Below, piece by piece: positions 19,631 to 27,993 of a stretch of 64,000 nucleotides of DNA. The notes under the pieces were generated by a model. That model made no database searches. It worked only from the letters and a program-made list of their open reading frames with translations, and was not told the DNA's origin. The stretch lies in NCBI RefSeq assembly GCF_002387895.1, contig NZ_DGLI01000048.1:148116-212115 (forward strand), written 5' to 3'. Positions within the stretch are counted from its first letter, which is position 1. Each line of letters starts with the position of its first letter. A program made the translations under genes and the position numbers. Source of the DNA: Clostridium sp. UBA4548. GTDB taxonomy: Bacteria > Bacillota > Clostridia > Clostridiales > Clostridiaceae.

Positions 19631-19689
19631 GAAGTGGGGGAAAAACATTACTGACCGTTAAGACGAAGATGATGTTTACCTATCACTAT

Positions 19690-21161
19690 AACAAGTTATG
19701 CAAATCGTAAGAGATTTAGCAGGATACTCCTTAGGACGTTCGGACTTAGTTAGACGTGCAATGTCTAAGAAGAAACATAAGGTTATGGAAGAAGAAAGAC
19801 GTAACTTTATATATGGAATAGTTGATGAAACTGGAAATGTAGAAGTTCCAGGCTGTTTGAGAAATGGTATAAGCGAAGAGGCTGCAAATAAGATATTTGA
19901 CCAGATGATGGACTTTGCCTCATATGCTTTTAACAAGAGCCATGCTGCAGCCTACGCAGTTGTAGGCTATCAAACAGCGTATTTAATGTGTTATTATCCA
20001 GCAGAGTACATTGCAGCAATGCTTAATAGCATTATGGGTAGTAATGAAAAAGTTGCCTATTATATAAGATTTGCTGAGCAGTTAGGAATTCAAGTTCTGC
20101 CTCCAGATATTAATGAAAGTAACTCAGGCTTTACAGTAAAGGGAAATACCATTAGATTTGGACTTTCTGCAATAAAAAATGTAGGAGTGCCAGTTATTCA
20201 TTCTATTGTAAGAGATAGAGTGAAGAAAGGTAAATTTAAAAACTTCAATGACTTTTGCAATAAAATTGATACCTCTGCAGTTAATAAGAGAGCTGTTGAG
20301 AGTTTAATAAAAGCTGGAGCCTTTGATTCTTTAGGAGTTTATCGTTCAAAACTCATGGCAGTGTTCGAAAAGCTTTTAGATGGTGTAGCCAATGAAAGAA
20401 AGAGAAATATTGCAGGTCAAATCAACTTATTTGGAGATTTAACTGAAGAAGAAACTAGTATTCAAATACAATATCCTAATATTGAAGAGTTTAATAAAAA
20501 ATACCTTTTAGCCATGGAAAAGGAAATGACAGGAATATATCTTTCAGGTCATCCCTTAGACGATTATGAAAAATCCCTAAAAGTCCTTACAAGTCATAAG
20601 GTTTCAGATATTATTGTAAGTGATGTGTTAGAAGAGGGAGTAACGGTTGGAGAAGAGATTTCTAATATAAAGGATGGAACTAAGGTAATTTTAGGAGGAT
20701 TAATTTCTTCCGTTACAAGAAAAATTACTAAAAACAATTCTATGATGGCATTCCTAACTCTAGAGGATTTATTTGGAACCATTGAAGTTATTGTGTTCCC
20801 TAAAACCTATGATAATTATAGGAATTTAATTAATGAAGATGAAATGGTTATAATAAATGGAAGGGTTAGTGTGAGAGAAGAGGAGCAAACAAAAGTACTC
20901 TGTGAAGAAATATCACCACTTATCAATGTGAGCAATGAGAAGATTTTTATTTTAATTAAGGATAAATCAATGCTTAATCCATCCATGAAGGAGATAAAAA
21001 TAACCTTTAAGGATAACTTGGGAGCAACCCCAGTATACCTTTGCACTGCTAATGATAGAAAGAGGTATTTACTAGATAGGCAGGCCTGGCTAAAAAATGA
21101 TTTTGACACTATCTCCATGTTGAAAGATATGTTTGGAGATAGTAATGTAAAAATAATGTAA
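19690..21161 (+). CDS. dnaE: DNA polymerase III alpha subunit, exon 2
   Basis: Second exon, giving residues 702–1191. It begins with the last two bases of a Glu codon (G at 17987 plus AA here), then QVMQIVRDLAGYSLGRSDLVRRAMSKKK, the highly conserved DnaE fingers region. Later parts are the tandem helix-hairpin-helix region (FNDFCNKIDTSAVNKRAVESLIKAGAFDSL), the OB-fold (KVILGGLISSVTRKITKNNSMMAFLTLEDLFG) and a short C-terminal domain. Total coding length 2104 + 1472 = 3576 bases, 1191 codons plus stop. Without splicing the cell would make only the 706-residue fragment with part of the palm, so efficient splicing is presumably essential unless another polymerase compensates. Confidence 0.95.
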
Positions 21162-21162
21162 G

Positions 21163-21203
21163 AAGCATCTTCAAGGTTTCTATTGCCTTGGAGGTGCTTT
21201 TTT
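21163..21203 (+). terminator. Intrinsic terminator after dnaE
   Basis: Stem AGCATCTTCAAGG paired with CCTTGGAGGTGCT (two G·U pairs) followed by six T. It separates dnaE from pfkA. Confidence 0.88.
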
Positions 21204-21316
21204 CTGTAATAAAAATCTGAATTTATCACTAACCTAAAGATAAAAAATCAAATTATTTATAGAAGTTGAATTATTATCAGTGGATAAGGAAATTCTATAA
21301 ATAGCTATGAAAACTA

Positions 21317-21363
21317 TGGAAACAGTTACATTTAGATAATAAAAAAAAGTGGAAACCATTACA
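21317..21363 (+). promoter_or_regulatory. Two tandem cre-like (CcpA) sites upstream of pfkA
   Basis: TGGAAACAGTTACA (21317–21330) and TGGAAACCATTACA (21350–21363) are near-identical 14-mers repeated exactly 33 bp apart, about three helical turns. Both resemble the catabolite-responsive element TGWAARCGNTWNCW, without the central CG. Direct CcpA control of a pfk–pyk unit is known in Lactococcus; binding here is inference. Confidence 0.45.
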
Positions 21364-21470
21364 TGAAAATTTATGTTAAAATGGGTTTAATTTTTAGATA
21401 AATACGTTGATATTATTATAGGTAAATATTAGAATTAATATATAGTATGAATTTTAAAGGGGGCATAATA

Positions 21471-22430
21471 ATGAAGACTATAGCAGTTTTAACAAGTGGA
21501 GGAGATTCTCCAGCAATGAATGCAGCAATTAGAGCAGTAGTAAGAATAGGGAATGATAGAGGACTTAGGGTTCTTGGGGTACATAGAGGATATAATGGCC
21601 TTATCAATGGGGAAGTAGAAGAAATGGGCAGAAGCTCTGTTTCGGATATTATCCATAGAGGAGGAACCATTCTTAGAACTGCTCGTAGTGAAGAATTTAA
21701 GACCCCTCAAGGAAGAGAAAAAGCATTAAATGTAATAAAAGTTTTAAAAATAGATGGAGTAGTAGTTATAGGTGGAGATGGTTCCTTCAGAGGAGCCCAG
21801 CTTCTATCAGAACTTGGAGTACCAACAGTTGGAATACCAGGAACCATAGATAATGATCTTGCTTATACTGATTATACTGTAGGCTTTGATACTGCTCTTA
21901 ATACGGCTTTAGATGCTATAAATAAGATTAGAGACACTTCAAGCTCCCATGAAAGAGTTAGTGTTATAGAGGTAATGGGAAGAAATTGCGGGGATTTAGC
22001 GCTATTTGCAGGAATTGCAGGAGGAGCTGAAAATGTAATTGTTCCTGAAAAAGAGTTCAGCTTTGAAGATATATGTAGAAGTATTTTTCAAGGAAAGAGC
22101 AGAGGAAAATTACACAATATAATAATTTTAGCTGAGGGCGTAGGCGGTGCTCATAAACTAGTTAAAAAAATTGAAGAGGTTACAGGGATTGAAAGTAGGG
22201 CTACGGTGCTTGGGTATATACAAAGAGGAGGAATACCAAGTGCTTTTGATAGAATTCTTGCCTCTCGATTAGGAGCAAAAGCAGTAGAAGTACTACTAGA
22301 AGGAAAATCTTCAAGAGTAGTTGGCACCAAAAATGGCGAAATCATAGATATGGATATTACAGAAGCTCTAGCTATAGAAAAACATTTTAATCAAGAATTA
22401 TATGACATATCCATAGCCTTATCTAACTAA
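21471..22430 (+). CDS. pfkA: 6-phosphofructokinase (ATP-dependent)
   Basis: PfkA phosphorylates fructose 6-phosphate at C1 with ATP, the committed step of glycolysis. The 319-residue length is typical of bacterial allosteric Pfk. Motifs: ATP-binding LTSGGDSPAMN at the N-terminus, VIGGDGSFRGA, the catalytic GTIDNDL, substrate-binding MGRNCGDLA, and the C-terminal GYIQRGGIPSAFDR. I use the ATG at 21471, preceded by AAAGGGGG; an in-frame ATG at 21447 adds eight residues that include the ribosome binding site. It is followed 92 bases later by pyk, the usual clostridial order, so the two control the upper and lower ends of glycolysis together. Confidence 0.97.
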   Translation: MKTIAVLTSGGDSPAMNAAIRAVVRIGNDRGLRVLGVHRGYNGLINGEVEEMGRSSVSDIIHRGGTILRTARSEEFKTPQGREKALNVIKVLKIDGVVVIGGDGSFRGAQLLSELGVPTVGIPGTIDNDLAYTDYTVGFDTALNTALDAINKIRDTSSSHERVSVIEVMGRNCGDLALFAGIAGGAENVIVPEKEFSFEDICRSIFQGKSRGKLHNIIILAEGVGGAHKLVKKIEEVTGIESRATVLGYIQRGGIPSAFDRILASRLGAKAVEVLLEGKSSRVVGTKNGEIIDMDITEALAIEKHFNQELYDISIALSN

Positions 22431-22522
22431 AATTAAAGTGATTTAAATTGAACTTAGATTTGAATTCTTATAATTAAGCTTATAATTTATCACAAGTATA
22501 ATAGATACCTAGGAGGAAATTT

Positions 22523-24283
22523 ATGAAAAAGACTAAAATAATATGTACAATAGGACCTACCACTGATGACAAGGAAATTGTTAAAAAACTTATAAAATTA
22601 GGTATGAATGCGGCAAGGCTTAACTTTTCTCATGGGTCCCATGAAGAACATAAGAAAAGAATAGATATGGTAAAGGAAGTAAGAAAAGAATTAGACAGGC
22701 ATACAGCAATAATTTTAGACACAAAAGGACCAGAAATAAGAACAGGGAATTTTGAAGGTGGAACTGTAGAACTTAAAGAAGGAACTATATTCACAGTGTT
22801 TTCAGGGGAGGAAATATTAGGAGATGAAACTAAGTGTTCTGTTACCTATAATAAACTTCATGAAGATGTGGAGCCTAAGGACACAATTCTTATAAATGAT
22901 GGATTAGTAGCACTTGAAGTTCAGAGCATTGAAGGAAATAAGATTCACACTATGGTAAAAAATACAGGTGTAATTGGAAACCATAAGGGAGTTAATGTTC
23001 CTGGAGTTGCAATAAATCTACCATCTCTTACAGATAAAGATATTGCAGATTTAAAATTTGGTATAGAAAATGAAGTTGATATAGTAGCAGCATCCTTTAT
23101 TAGAAAAGCATCGGATGTACTTGACATAAGAAAAGTTCTAAGCAGAAATGGTGGAAAAGACATACAGATTTTTTCTAAAATAGAAAACAGACAGGGTGTA
23201 AATAATATAGATGAAATAATAAAATACTCAGATGGAATAATGGTAGCAAGAGGAGATTTGGGGGTTGAAATACCACCAGAAGAAGTGCCAGTAGTTCAGA
23301 AAATTATCATTGAAAAATGTAATGAAGCTGGTAAACCAGTAATTACAGCAACTCAAATGTTAGATTCAATGATAAGAAATCCAAGACCTACAAGGGCAGA
23401 GGCATCTGATGTAGCCAATGCTATTTTTGATGGTACAGATGCTATAATGCTAAGTGGTGAAACTGCTAATGGTAAGTATCCAGTAGAAGTAGTTAATACT
23501 ATGGCACAAATTGCTATAACTGCTGAGCATCATATAAACTATGAAGCAAACTTAAAGAAAAAAAGAAAGTCCCATATACCAAACGTTCCAAATGCAATAA
23601 GCCTTGCAACTTGTAACACCGCAATGGATCTTAAAGCTTCAGCTATAATTACAGCAACTCAAAGCGGTCATACTGCAAGACAGGTATCTAAATATAGACC
23701 TGAATGTAATATAATAGCATGTACTCCATATGAAAAGGTTGCAAGAAGTCTTGCTTTAAATTGGGGAGTATATCCAATCCTAACACCAAAAACAGAAACT
23801 ACTGATGAGTTAATTCAAAACTCAGCTGAGATTGCATTATCAGCAGGGTATGTTAAAAAAGGTGACTTAGTAGTAATCGCTGCAGGTATCCCAATGAACT
23901 ATGTGGGAAGTACCAACATGATGAAAGTTCATATCATTGGAGATATACTACTTCAAGGTAAGGGAACTAATGATGTATCTGCCTGTGGAACTGCATTACA
24001 TGTAAAAGATGCAAAAGATGCATTAAACAAACTAGAAGATGGAGAAATTATAGTTGTAAGAAGACTTGGAAGAGAATTTATGGAAGTTCTTGATAAAGTT
24101 ACAGGGATAATTGTTGAAGAGGATGAAATGAGTTCTAGTGTAGTAATTGAATGTGCTGCGAAAGATATTCCAATAATCTATAATGCAACAGGAGCTTCAA
24201 CTATAATTAAGTCTGGATGCTTTATAACCATGGATCCAAAACGAGGAATTGTTTATAGTGGAAGGGCTAATTTAAGCTATTAG
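22523..24283 (+). CDS. pyk: Pyruvate kinase with C-terminal extension domain
   Basis: Pyruvate kinase makes ATP and pyruvate from phosphoenolpyruvate. Motifs: IICTIGPTT, NFSHGSHEEH, DTKGPEIRTG, the catalytic lysine in FSKIENRQG, ARGDLGVEIPPEEVP and the active-site loop TATQMLDSMI-NPRPTRAE. At 586 residues it is about 110 longer than the common form because of a C-terminal PEP-utilising-enzyme mobile domain (about residues 480–586, with VVRRLGREFMEVLDK and NATGASTIIKSGCFITMDP). This extra domain is standard in Bacillus and clostridial pyruvate kinases. AGGAGG precedes the ATG. No terminator follows immediately; the next one is at 24432. Confidence 0.97.
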   Translation: MKKTKIICTIGPTTDDKEIVKKLIKLGMNAARLNFSHGSHEEHKKRIDMVKEVRKELDRHTAIILDTKGPEIRTGNFEGGTVELKEGTIFTVFSGEEILGDETKCSVTYNKLHEDVEPKDTILINDGLVALEVQSIEGNKIHTMVKNTGVIGNHKGVNVPGVAINLPSLTDKDIADLKFGIENEVDIVAASFIRKASDVLDIRKVLSRNGGKDIQIFSKIENRQGVNNIDEIIKYSDGIMVARGDLGVEIPPEEVPVVQKIIIEKCNEAGKPVITATQMLDSMIRNPRPTRAEASDVANAIFDGTDAIMLSGETANGKYPVEVVNTMAQIAITAEHHINYEANLKKKRKSHIPNVPNAISLATCNTAMDLKASAIITATQSGHTARQVSKYRPECNIIACTPYEKVARSLALNWGVYPILTPKTETTDELIQNSAEIALSAGYVKKGDLVVIAAGIPMNYVGSTNMMKVHIIGDILLQGKGTNDVSACGTALHVKDAKDALNKLEDGEIIVVRRLGREFMEVLDKVTGIIVEEDEMSSSVVIECAAKDIPIIYNATGASTIIKSGCFITMDPKRGIVYSGRANLSY

Positions 24284-24345
24284 TTATGATATTAGTTCTA
24301 AAAATATGAATTAAAAAATAATTTTGTATAATTTTGGTAAAACTA

Positions 24346-24458
24346 TTGAGTTATTCATAATATTTATGTATAATATTGGAACAAGTGGCTAAAAATTTAA
24401 AAGATAACATATGGCAACTGATTTTATTATTGGCACCCTCTAGCGGGTGTCTTTTTTT
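24346..24458 (+). ncRNA. Candidate short transcript: promoter plus terminator, no ORF
   Basis: TTGAGT (24346–24351) and TATAAT (24369–24374) stand 17 bases apart, a near-ideal vegetative promoter. An intrinsic terminator (GGCACCC...GGGTGTC then seven T, 24432–24458) follows, so a transcript of about 78 nt is expected. No start codon with a ribosome binding site lies within it. It may be a small RNA, or a leader attenuating the DUF1540 gene at 24560. The same terminator would also end pyk transcripts. Confidence 0.45.
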
Positions 24459-24559
24459 GCACATTACTTGGTACATTTTAGTATTTAGTTATAGTACTTG
24501 TATAAAAACTTTAGAAACTCCATACACTAACCTTAAAAGTATGAAAGGAAGTGTTATTT

Positions 24560-24922
24560 ATGACTAATGGAGCATTAACCTGTAGTGCACAATCTTGTGT
24601 ACATAATATGACTGGACTATGTTCTGCTAATGTAATTCATGTTCATGGTGCTGGAGCACATTCAAGTGAGTATACAAACTGTGGAACCTTTGCAGAAAAA
24701 GGATTAAAAAATACTGTGACTCACATGTTAAACATGAATATACCAGGAGAAGTAAGACAGTTATTCAACAGTACAGAAATACAAATGAGCCCTAAAATCA
24801 AATGTGATGCAATAAAATGCAGATACAATGATAATAGGGATTGTCATGCTAACTTTGTTCAAATCCAAGGACCAGGAGCAATGACAAGCGCAAATACTGA
24901 GTGCGAAACCTTTATAGAGTAG
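24560..24922 (+). CDS. DUF1540 protein (two Cys-rich repeats)
   Basis: A 120-residue protein made of two DUF1540 repeats: residues about 4–46 (CSAQSCVHNMTGLCSANVIHV ending in CGTF) and about 83–119 (CDAIKCRYNDNRDCHANFVQI ending in CETF). Each repeat keeps four cysteines in the same spacing, which suggests a small metal-binding unit; zinc is likely but unproven. The function of the family is unknown. Such proteins are frequent in spore-forming clostridia. The ATG at 24560 is preceded by AAAGGAAGTG; an in-frame GTG at 24551 is less likely. It is a single-gene unit with a terminator 47 bases downstream. Confidence 0.85.
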   Translation: MTNGALTCSAQSCVHNMTGLCSANVIHVHGAGAHSSEYTNCGTFAEKGLKNTVTHMLNMNIPGEVRQLFNSTEIQMSPKIKCDAIKCRYNDNRDCHANFVQIQGPGAMTSANTECETFIE

Positions 24923-24969
24923 TTGGCATAATATCTATTTAGTAATTTTATAGAACAATATAATTTATA

Positions 24970-25003
24970 GCATACTGCAAGAAATTGCAGTATGCGTTTT
25001 TAT
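24970..25003 (+). terminator. Intrinsic terminator after the DUF1540 gene
   Basis: Arms GCATACTGCAA and TTGCAGTATGC with a four-base loop, followed by TTTTTA. Confidence 0.92.
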
Positions 25004-25016
25004 TGTACATAAGCTT

Positions 25017-25121
25017 TAACAACATTTTGGAAGCTTCAAGTCTGCCATCTTCTAAAGTGGCAGTTGCTCAGCCGATATAAGTTGCTTTGGTGGCAGCCTA
25101 AATCTGCTTCCAAAGTTGTTA
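25017..25121. repeat. Imperfect inverted-repeat element, about 105 bp
   Basis: Outer arms TAACAACATTTTGGAAGC (25017–25034) and GCTTCCAAAGTTGTTA (25106–25121) are complementary apart from a two-base bulge. Inside lie a second hairpin, CTGCCA...TGGCAG (25042–25063), and a related GGTGGCAGCC. No T-tract follows, so it is not a simple terminator. It fills the gap between the DUF1540 and rRNA methyltransferase genes and could be a small palindromic repeat or a folded RNA leader. The rest of the gap to 25356 shows nothing else. Confidence 0.45.
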
Positions 25122-25355
25122 ACAAAATGAACTTGTTCATTATTTAATGAAATTCTTAAAGTCACAATGATGAGTTTATTTAGGTTAATGCTTAATGGGA
25201 AGAATCTTAATTCATGGAGTATATAAGAATATATAGTGTTTATGGAGTTTCAGCTTATTTATAAATTTTCTCCATAGGATAGTGGTTAAGTTATAGCTTA
25301 TTTGGTAAAATACTAAGGTATGACAATGAAGCAATGTATTTTAAAAGGAGAAATT

Positions 25356-26738
25356 ATGAATAAGGAAATGAATAATCTAGTTAATATAGAAAAAAATAAA
25401 GATTACATAGTAACAATAGAAAATTATGGACACGAAGGTGAAGGCGTAGCAAAGATTCAAGGCTTCACTGTATTTATTGCTGGGGTACTGAAAGGTGAAG
25501 TTGTTAAAGTAAAAATAATTAAAGTAAACAAAAACTATGGGGTTGGAAAACTTTTGGAAGTAATTGAGGCTTCAGAAAAAAGAGTTGAGCCAGTATGCGG
25601 TACCTATAAAAGATGTGGAGGATGTAATCTTCAACATTATTCCTATGAGGAGCAGTTAAACTTTAAAACAGAAAGAGTTAAGAATGTAATAAGTAGAATT
25701 GGTAAACTAGAAGATGTAATTATCCATAACACCTTAGGTATGGGGACCCCCTATAATTATAGAAATAAGGTGCAACTTCCAGTAGGAGCTACAGGAGAAG
25801 AAATTTTAGTTGGGTTCTATGCTCCAAGATCTCATGACATTATTAATATGGATAAATGCTACATTCAAGATGAAGTTGGAGATCAGGTTATTGCACTTAC
25901 AAAACAATGGATGAAAAAGTTTAAAATATCCCCATATGATGAAAAATCTCATAGTGGAATAGTAAGACATATAATGGTGAGAAAAGGCTTTAAAACTGGA
26001 GAAATAATGGTGGTATTAGTAACTCGCAGTGAAGAACTTCCTCATAAGCAGGAATTTATAGATTTAATAAAAGAAAATATTACTAGAGTAGTTTCTATAA
26101 TTCAAAACATAAATAAGGAAAAAACTAATGTAATTTTAGGACTTAAATCTCTAACTTTATGGGGACAGGACCACATAAGTGATTACATAGGAGAGTTTAA
26201 GTTTAATATATCACCACTTTCCTTCTTTCAAGTTAACCCAGTTCAAACAGAGGTATTGTATGGCAAAGCACTAGAATATGCAGGATTAACTGGAGAGGAA
26301 ATGGTATTCGATGCTTACTGTGGAACTGGAACCATATCATTATTCTTATCTAAAAAAGCTAAGAAGGTATATGGGGTGGAAATAATTCCAGAGGCTATAG
26401 AAAATGCTAAGGAAAATGCAAGAGCTAATGGAGTTACAAATGCTGAATTCATAGTGGGAAAATCTGAAGAGGAAATTCCAAGATTAATTGCCCAAGGAAT
26501 AAAAGCAGATGTGGTAGTGGTAGACCCTCCAAGAAAAGGCTGTGAAGAATCCTTATTAAAGGCTTTAGCAGAAATAAAGCCAAGAAGAATAGTTTATGTA
26601 TCCTGTGATCCAGCAACTTTAGCTAGAGATTTAGGAGTGCTAGATGGTCTAGGATATAAGACACTACAGATTCAGCCTGTGGATATGTTTCCACAGACGG
26701 CACATGTGGAGTGTGTGGCATTAATAGAGAAAAAATAG
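25356..26738 (+). CDS. rlmD: 23S rRNA (uracil-C5)-methyltransferase, RlmD/RlmCD family
   Basis: This SAM-dependent enzyme methylates C5 of uracil in 23S rRNA (positions 1939 and/or 747; Gram-positive members often do both). The 460-residue protein has an N-terminal TRAM domain (about residues 12–70), an Fe-S cysteine cluster (CGTYKRCGGCNLQH), the SAM motif FDAYCGTGTISLF, DPPRKGCEESLL and the catalytic cysteine in VSCDPATLARDL. I chose the ATG at 25356, preceded by AAAAGGAG; the frame is open back to 25320, but that start would swallow the ribosome binding site. It is a single-gene unit with a terminator behind it. E. coli-type specificity cannot be decided from sequence. Confidence 0.93.
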   Translation: MNKEMNNLVNIEKNKDYIVTIENYGHEGEGVAKIQGFTVFIAGVLKGEVVKVKIIKVNKNYGVGKLLEVIEASEKRVEPVCGTYKRCGGCNLQHYSYEEQLNFKTERVKNVISRIGKLEDVIIHNTLGMGTPYNYRNKVQLPVGATGEEILVGFYAPRSHDIINMDKCYIQDEVGDQVIALTKQWMKKFKISPYDEKSHSGIVRHIMVRKGFKTGEIMVVLVTRSEELPHKQEFIDLIKENITRVVSIIQNINKEKTNVILGLKSLTLWGQDHISDYIGEFKFNISPLSFFQVNPVQTEVLYGKALEYAGLTGEEMVFDAYCGTGTISLFLSKKAKKVYGVEIIPEAIENAKENARANGVTNAEFIVGKSEEEIPRLIAQGIKADVVVVDPPRKGCEESLLKALAEIKPRRIVYVSCDPATLARDLGVLDGLGYKTLQIQPVDMFPQTAHVECVALIEKK

Positions 26739-26784
26739 ACTGATATTAATGTTTCCATGGTTTTAAGTGAATATTCAAGTGTAT

Positions 26785-26822
26785 TTCCCTCAGACTAAGC
26801 GGTTTGAGGGAATTTTGATTTT
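26785..26822 (+). terminator. Intrinsic terminator after rlmD
   Basis: TTCCCTCA and TGAGGGAA arms with a 12-base loop and a T-rich tail. The remaining 270 bases up to the iron permease hold a weakly Fur-box-like stretch (26909–26926, TGTAATGGTAATTATC) and an AT-rich direct run of AATAATAA near 27020–27060. Confidence 0.8.
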
Positions 26823-27089
26823 GGGCAATCTTTTATACAGACCTAAGGATATTTATGTTAAGATTTGAGTTTTGCAGGTTTGCTTAAATGAAAGTTGCTA
26901 AAGCATTAATTGTAATGGTAATTATCTAATTCATTAAAAATAATGGAGAATTTGGTGAGTTCAAGTGGGGGGGACTAATCCAAAAGAATCACATCTATAT
27001 TGGCCAAGCATATAATATAATAAACAATAATAATCAAATAATAACAATCAAATAATAATTCACATTCAATAAAAGTGAGGTGACAAGGT

Positions 27090-27788
27090 ATGTTTGCACC
27101 AGTTTTAATTTGCTTTAGGGAAGGTATAGAAATATTCTTAGTTATAATTCCCCTTGTGGTTTATTTTAATAAAAATAAACTATATAATATGACGAAAAGT
27201 GTGTTTATAGGAGGGACCTTGGGTGCATTCTTTGCAGCTGTAATTGCCAGTATAATATTCTCACAGGTTGCTTTATTAAATGGTCCTGCAGGAGAGTTAT
27301 TTGACGGTTTGCTTGGAATTGTACTAGCTGCATTGGTATTGTACAGTGTGGTGCTTTTAAGAAAAAGTAAGACTTTTAACACCAATCCTGACGAAAAATT
27401 TATATCTTTAAGTCGCAAAGGAGTATCTATCATCGCAGGAATTACGCTTTTTAGAGAGATGCTTGAAGCTACGTTATTCATTTTAACAAGCTCTAGCACT
27501 TCACCTATCATAGTAGCAGGTATGTCTATATTAGGTTTGATCACTGCAGCGTTATTTGTATATTTAGTATCGAAAGGAATATCTAATTTTAATATAGGAG
27601 TTGTATTTTATATTCTCAATTTATTTCTAGTTGGACTTGGCGCATACTATTTTGGTGATGGACTAGAGGTTTTGTTTAGTAGTTATATCCCTGGAATTTT
27701 CACAATCGGTATACTTGTATATGCTATACCTAGCTATATAATTATAGTGAAAAAAGATTTAAAAAAGCTTATGAATCGTATCAAGTAG
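27090..27788 (+). CDS. FTR1-family iron permease
   Basis: A 232-residue membrane protein with seven predicted hydrophobic segments. The two signature REXXE motifs of the FTR1/EfeU family are present: REGIE at residues 10–14 and REMLE near residue 120. These glutamates bind iron during transport. In many bacteria the permease works with EfeO/EfeB partners; none is found here, so this is a stand-alone version. GTGAGGTGACAAGG precedes the ATG. A weak Fur-like sequence lies about 170 bases upstream, in line with iron control but not proof. A terminator follows 47 bases after the gene. Confidence 0.85.
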   Translation: MFAPVLICFREGIEIFLVIIPLVVYFNKNKLYNMTKSVFIGGTLGAFFAAVIASIIFSQVALLNGPAGELFDGLLGIVLAALVLYSVVLLRKSKTFNTNPDEKFISLSRKGVSIIAGITLFREMLEATLFILTSSSTSPIIVAGMSILGLITAALFVYLVSKGISNFNIGVVFYILNLFLVGLGAYYFGDGLEVLFSSYIPGIFTIGILVYAIPSYIIIVKKDLKKLMNRIK

Positions 27789-27834
27789 AAATGTATCAGT
27801 TGTGTAAAATGAATATAAATCTATCATATTACTG

Positions 27835-27866
27835 GACAAGCAGTTTTCCACACTGCTTGTCTTTTC
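27835..27866 (+). terminator. Intrinsic terminator after the FTR1 gene
   Basis: GACAAGCAG and CTGCTTGTC arms with a nine-base loop followed by TTTTC. Confidence 0.87.
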
Positions 27867-27993
27867 TTATCCTAGTCCATTACTTTTTTTCAATTATATA
27901 ATAACACTATTAATAAATTGATGGTGTTGACAAAAATTATAAACAAATATAATATATGTTTATATTAAACACAAACAAAAAGGAGAAATGAAT

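Larger units (their letters stand above)
17988..19689 (+). mobile_element. Group II intron inserted in dnaE
   Basis: The 1702-nt insertion begins with GTGCG, the group II 5' consensus, and ends CTATCACTAT. It carries a canonical 34-nt domain V at 19597–19630 followed by a domain VI-like stem; A19682, eight bases from the 3' end, is a good branch-point candidate. IBS1 in the exon (ACCAAG, 17982–17987) is exactly complementary to CTTGGT at 18334–18339, which sits in the loop of a hairpin formed by GATATT and GAATATC. A possible IBS2/EBS2 pair is TGGTTT (17976–17981) with AAACCA (18270–18275). The first 660 bases fold as domains I–III. The only ORF lies in domain IV and encodes a LAGLIDADG protein, not a reverse transcriptase. 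It is in the sense orientation and leaves the reading frame intact after splicing. Confidence 0.93.

Noticed and set aside
17988..19689. Group I intron or intein in dnaE
   Set aside because: A LAGLIDADG ORF first suggests these, but stops occur in frame right after the exon (not an intein), and GTGCG plus the 34-nt domain V are diagnostic of group II.
24376..24567. ORF of 63 codons
   Set aside because: It spans an intrinsic terminator with a T-run, lacks a ribosome binding site and has no family-like sequence.
26909..26926. Fur box upstream of the FTR1 permease
   Set aside because: One half resembles the consensus but the other does not; too weak to list as a separate site.
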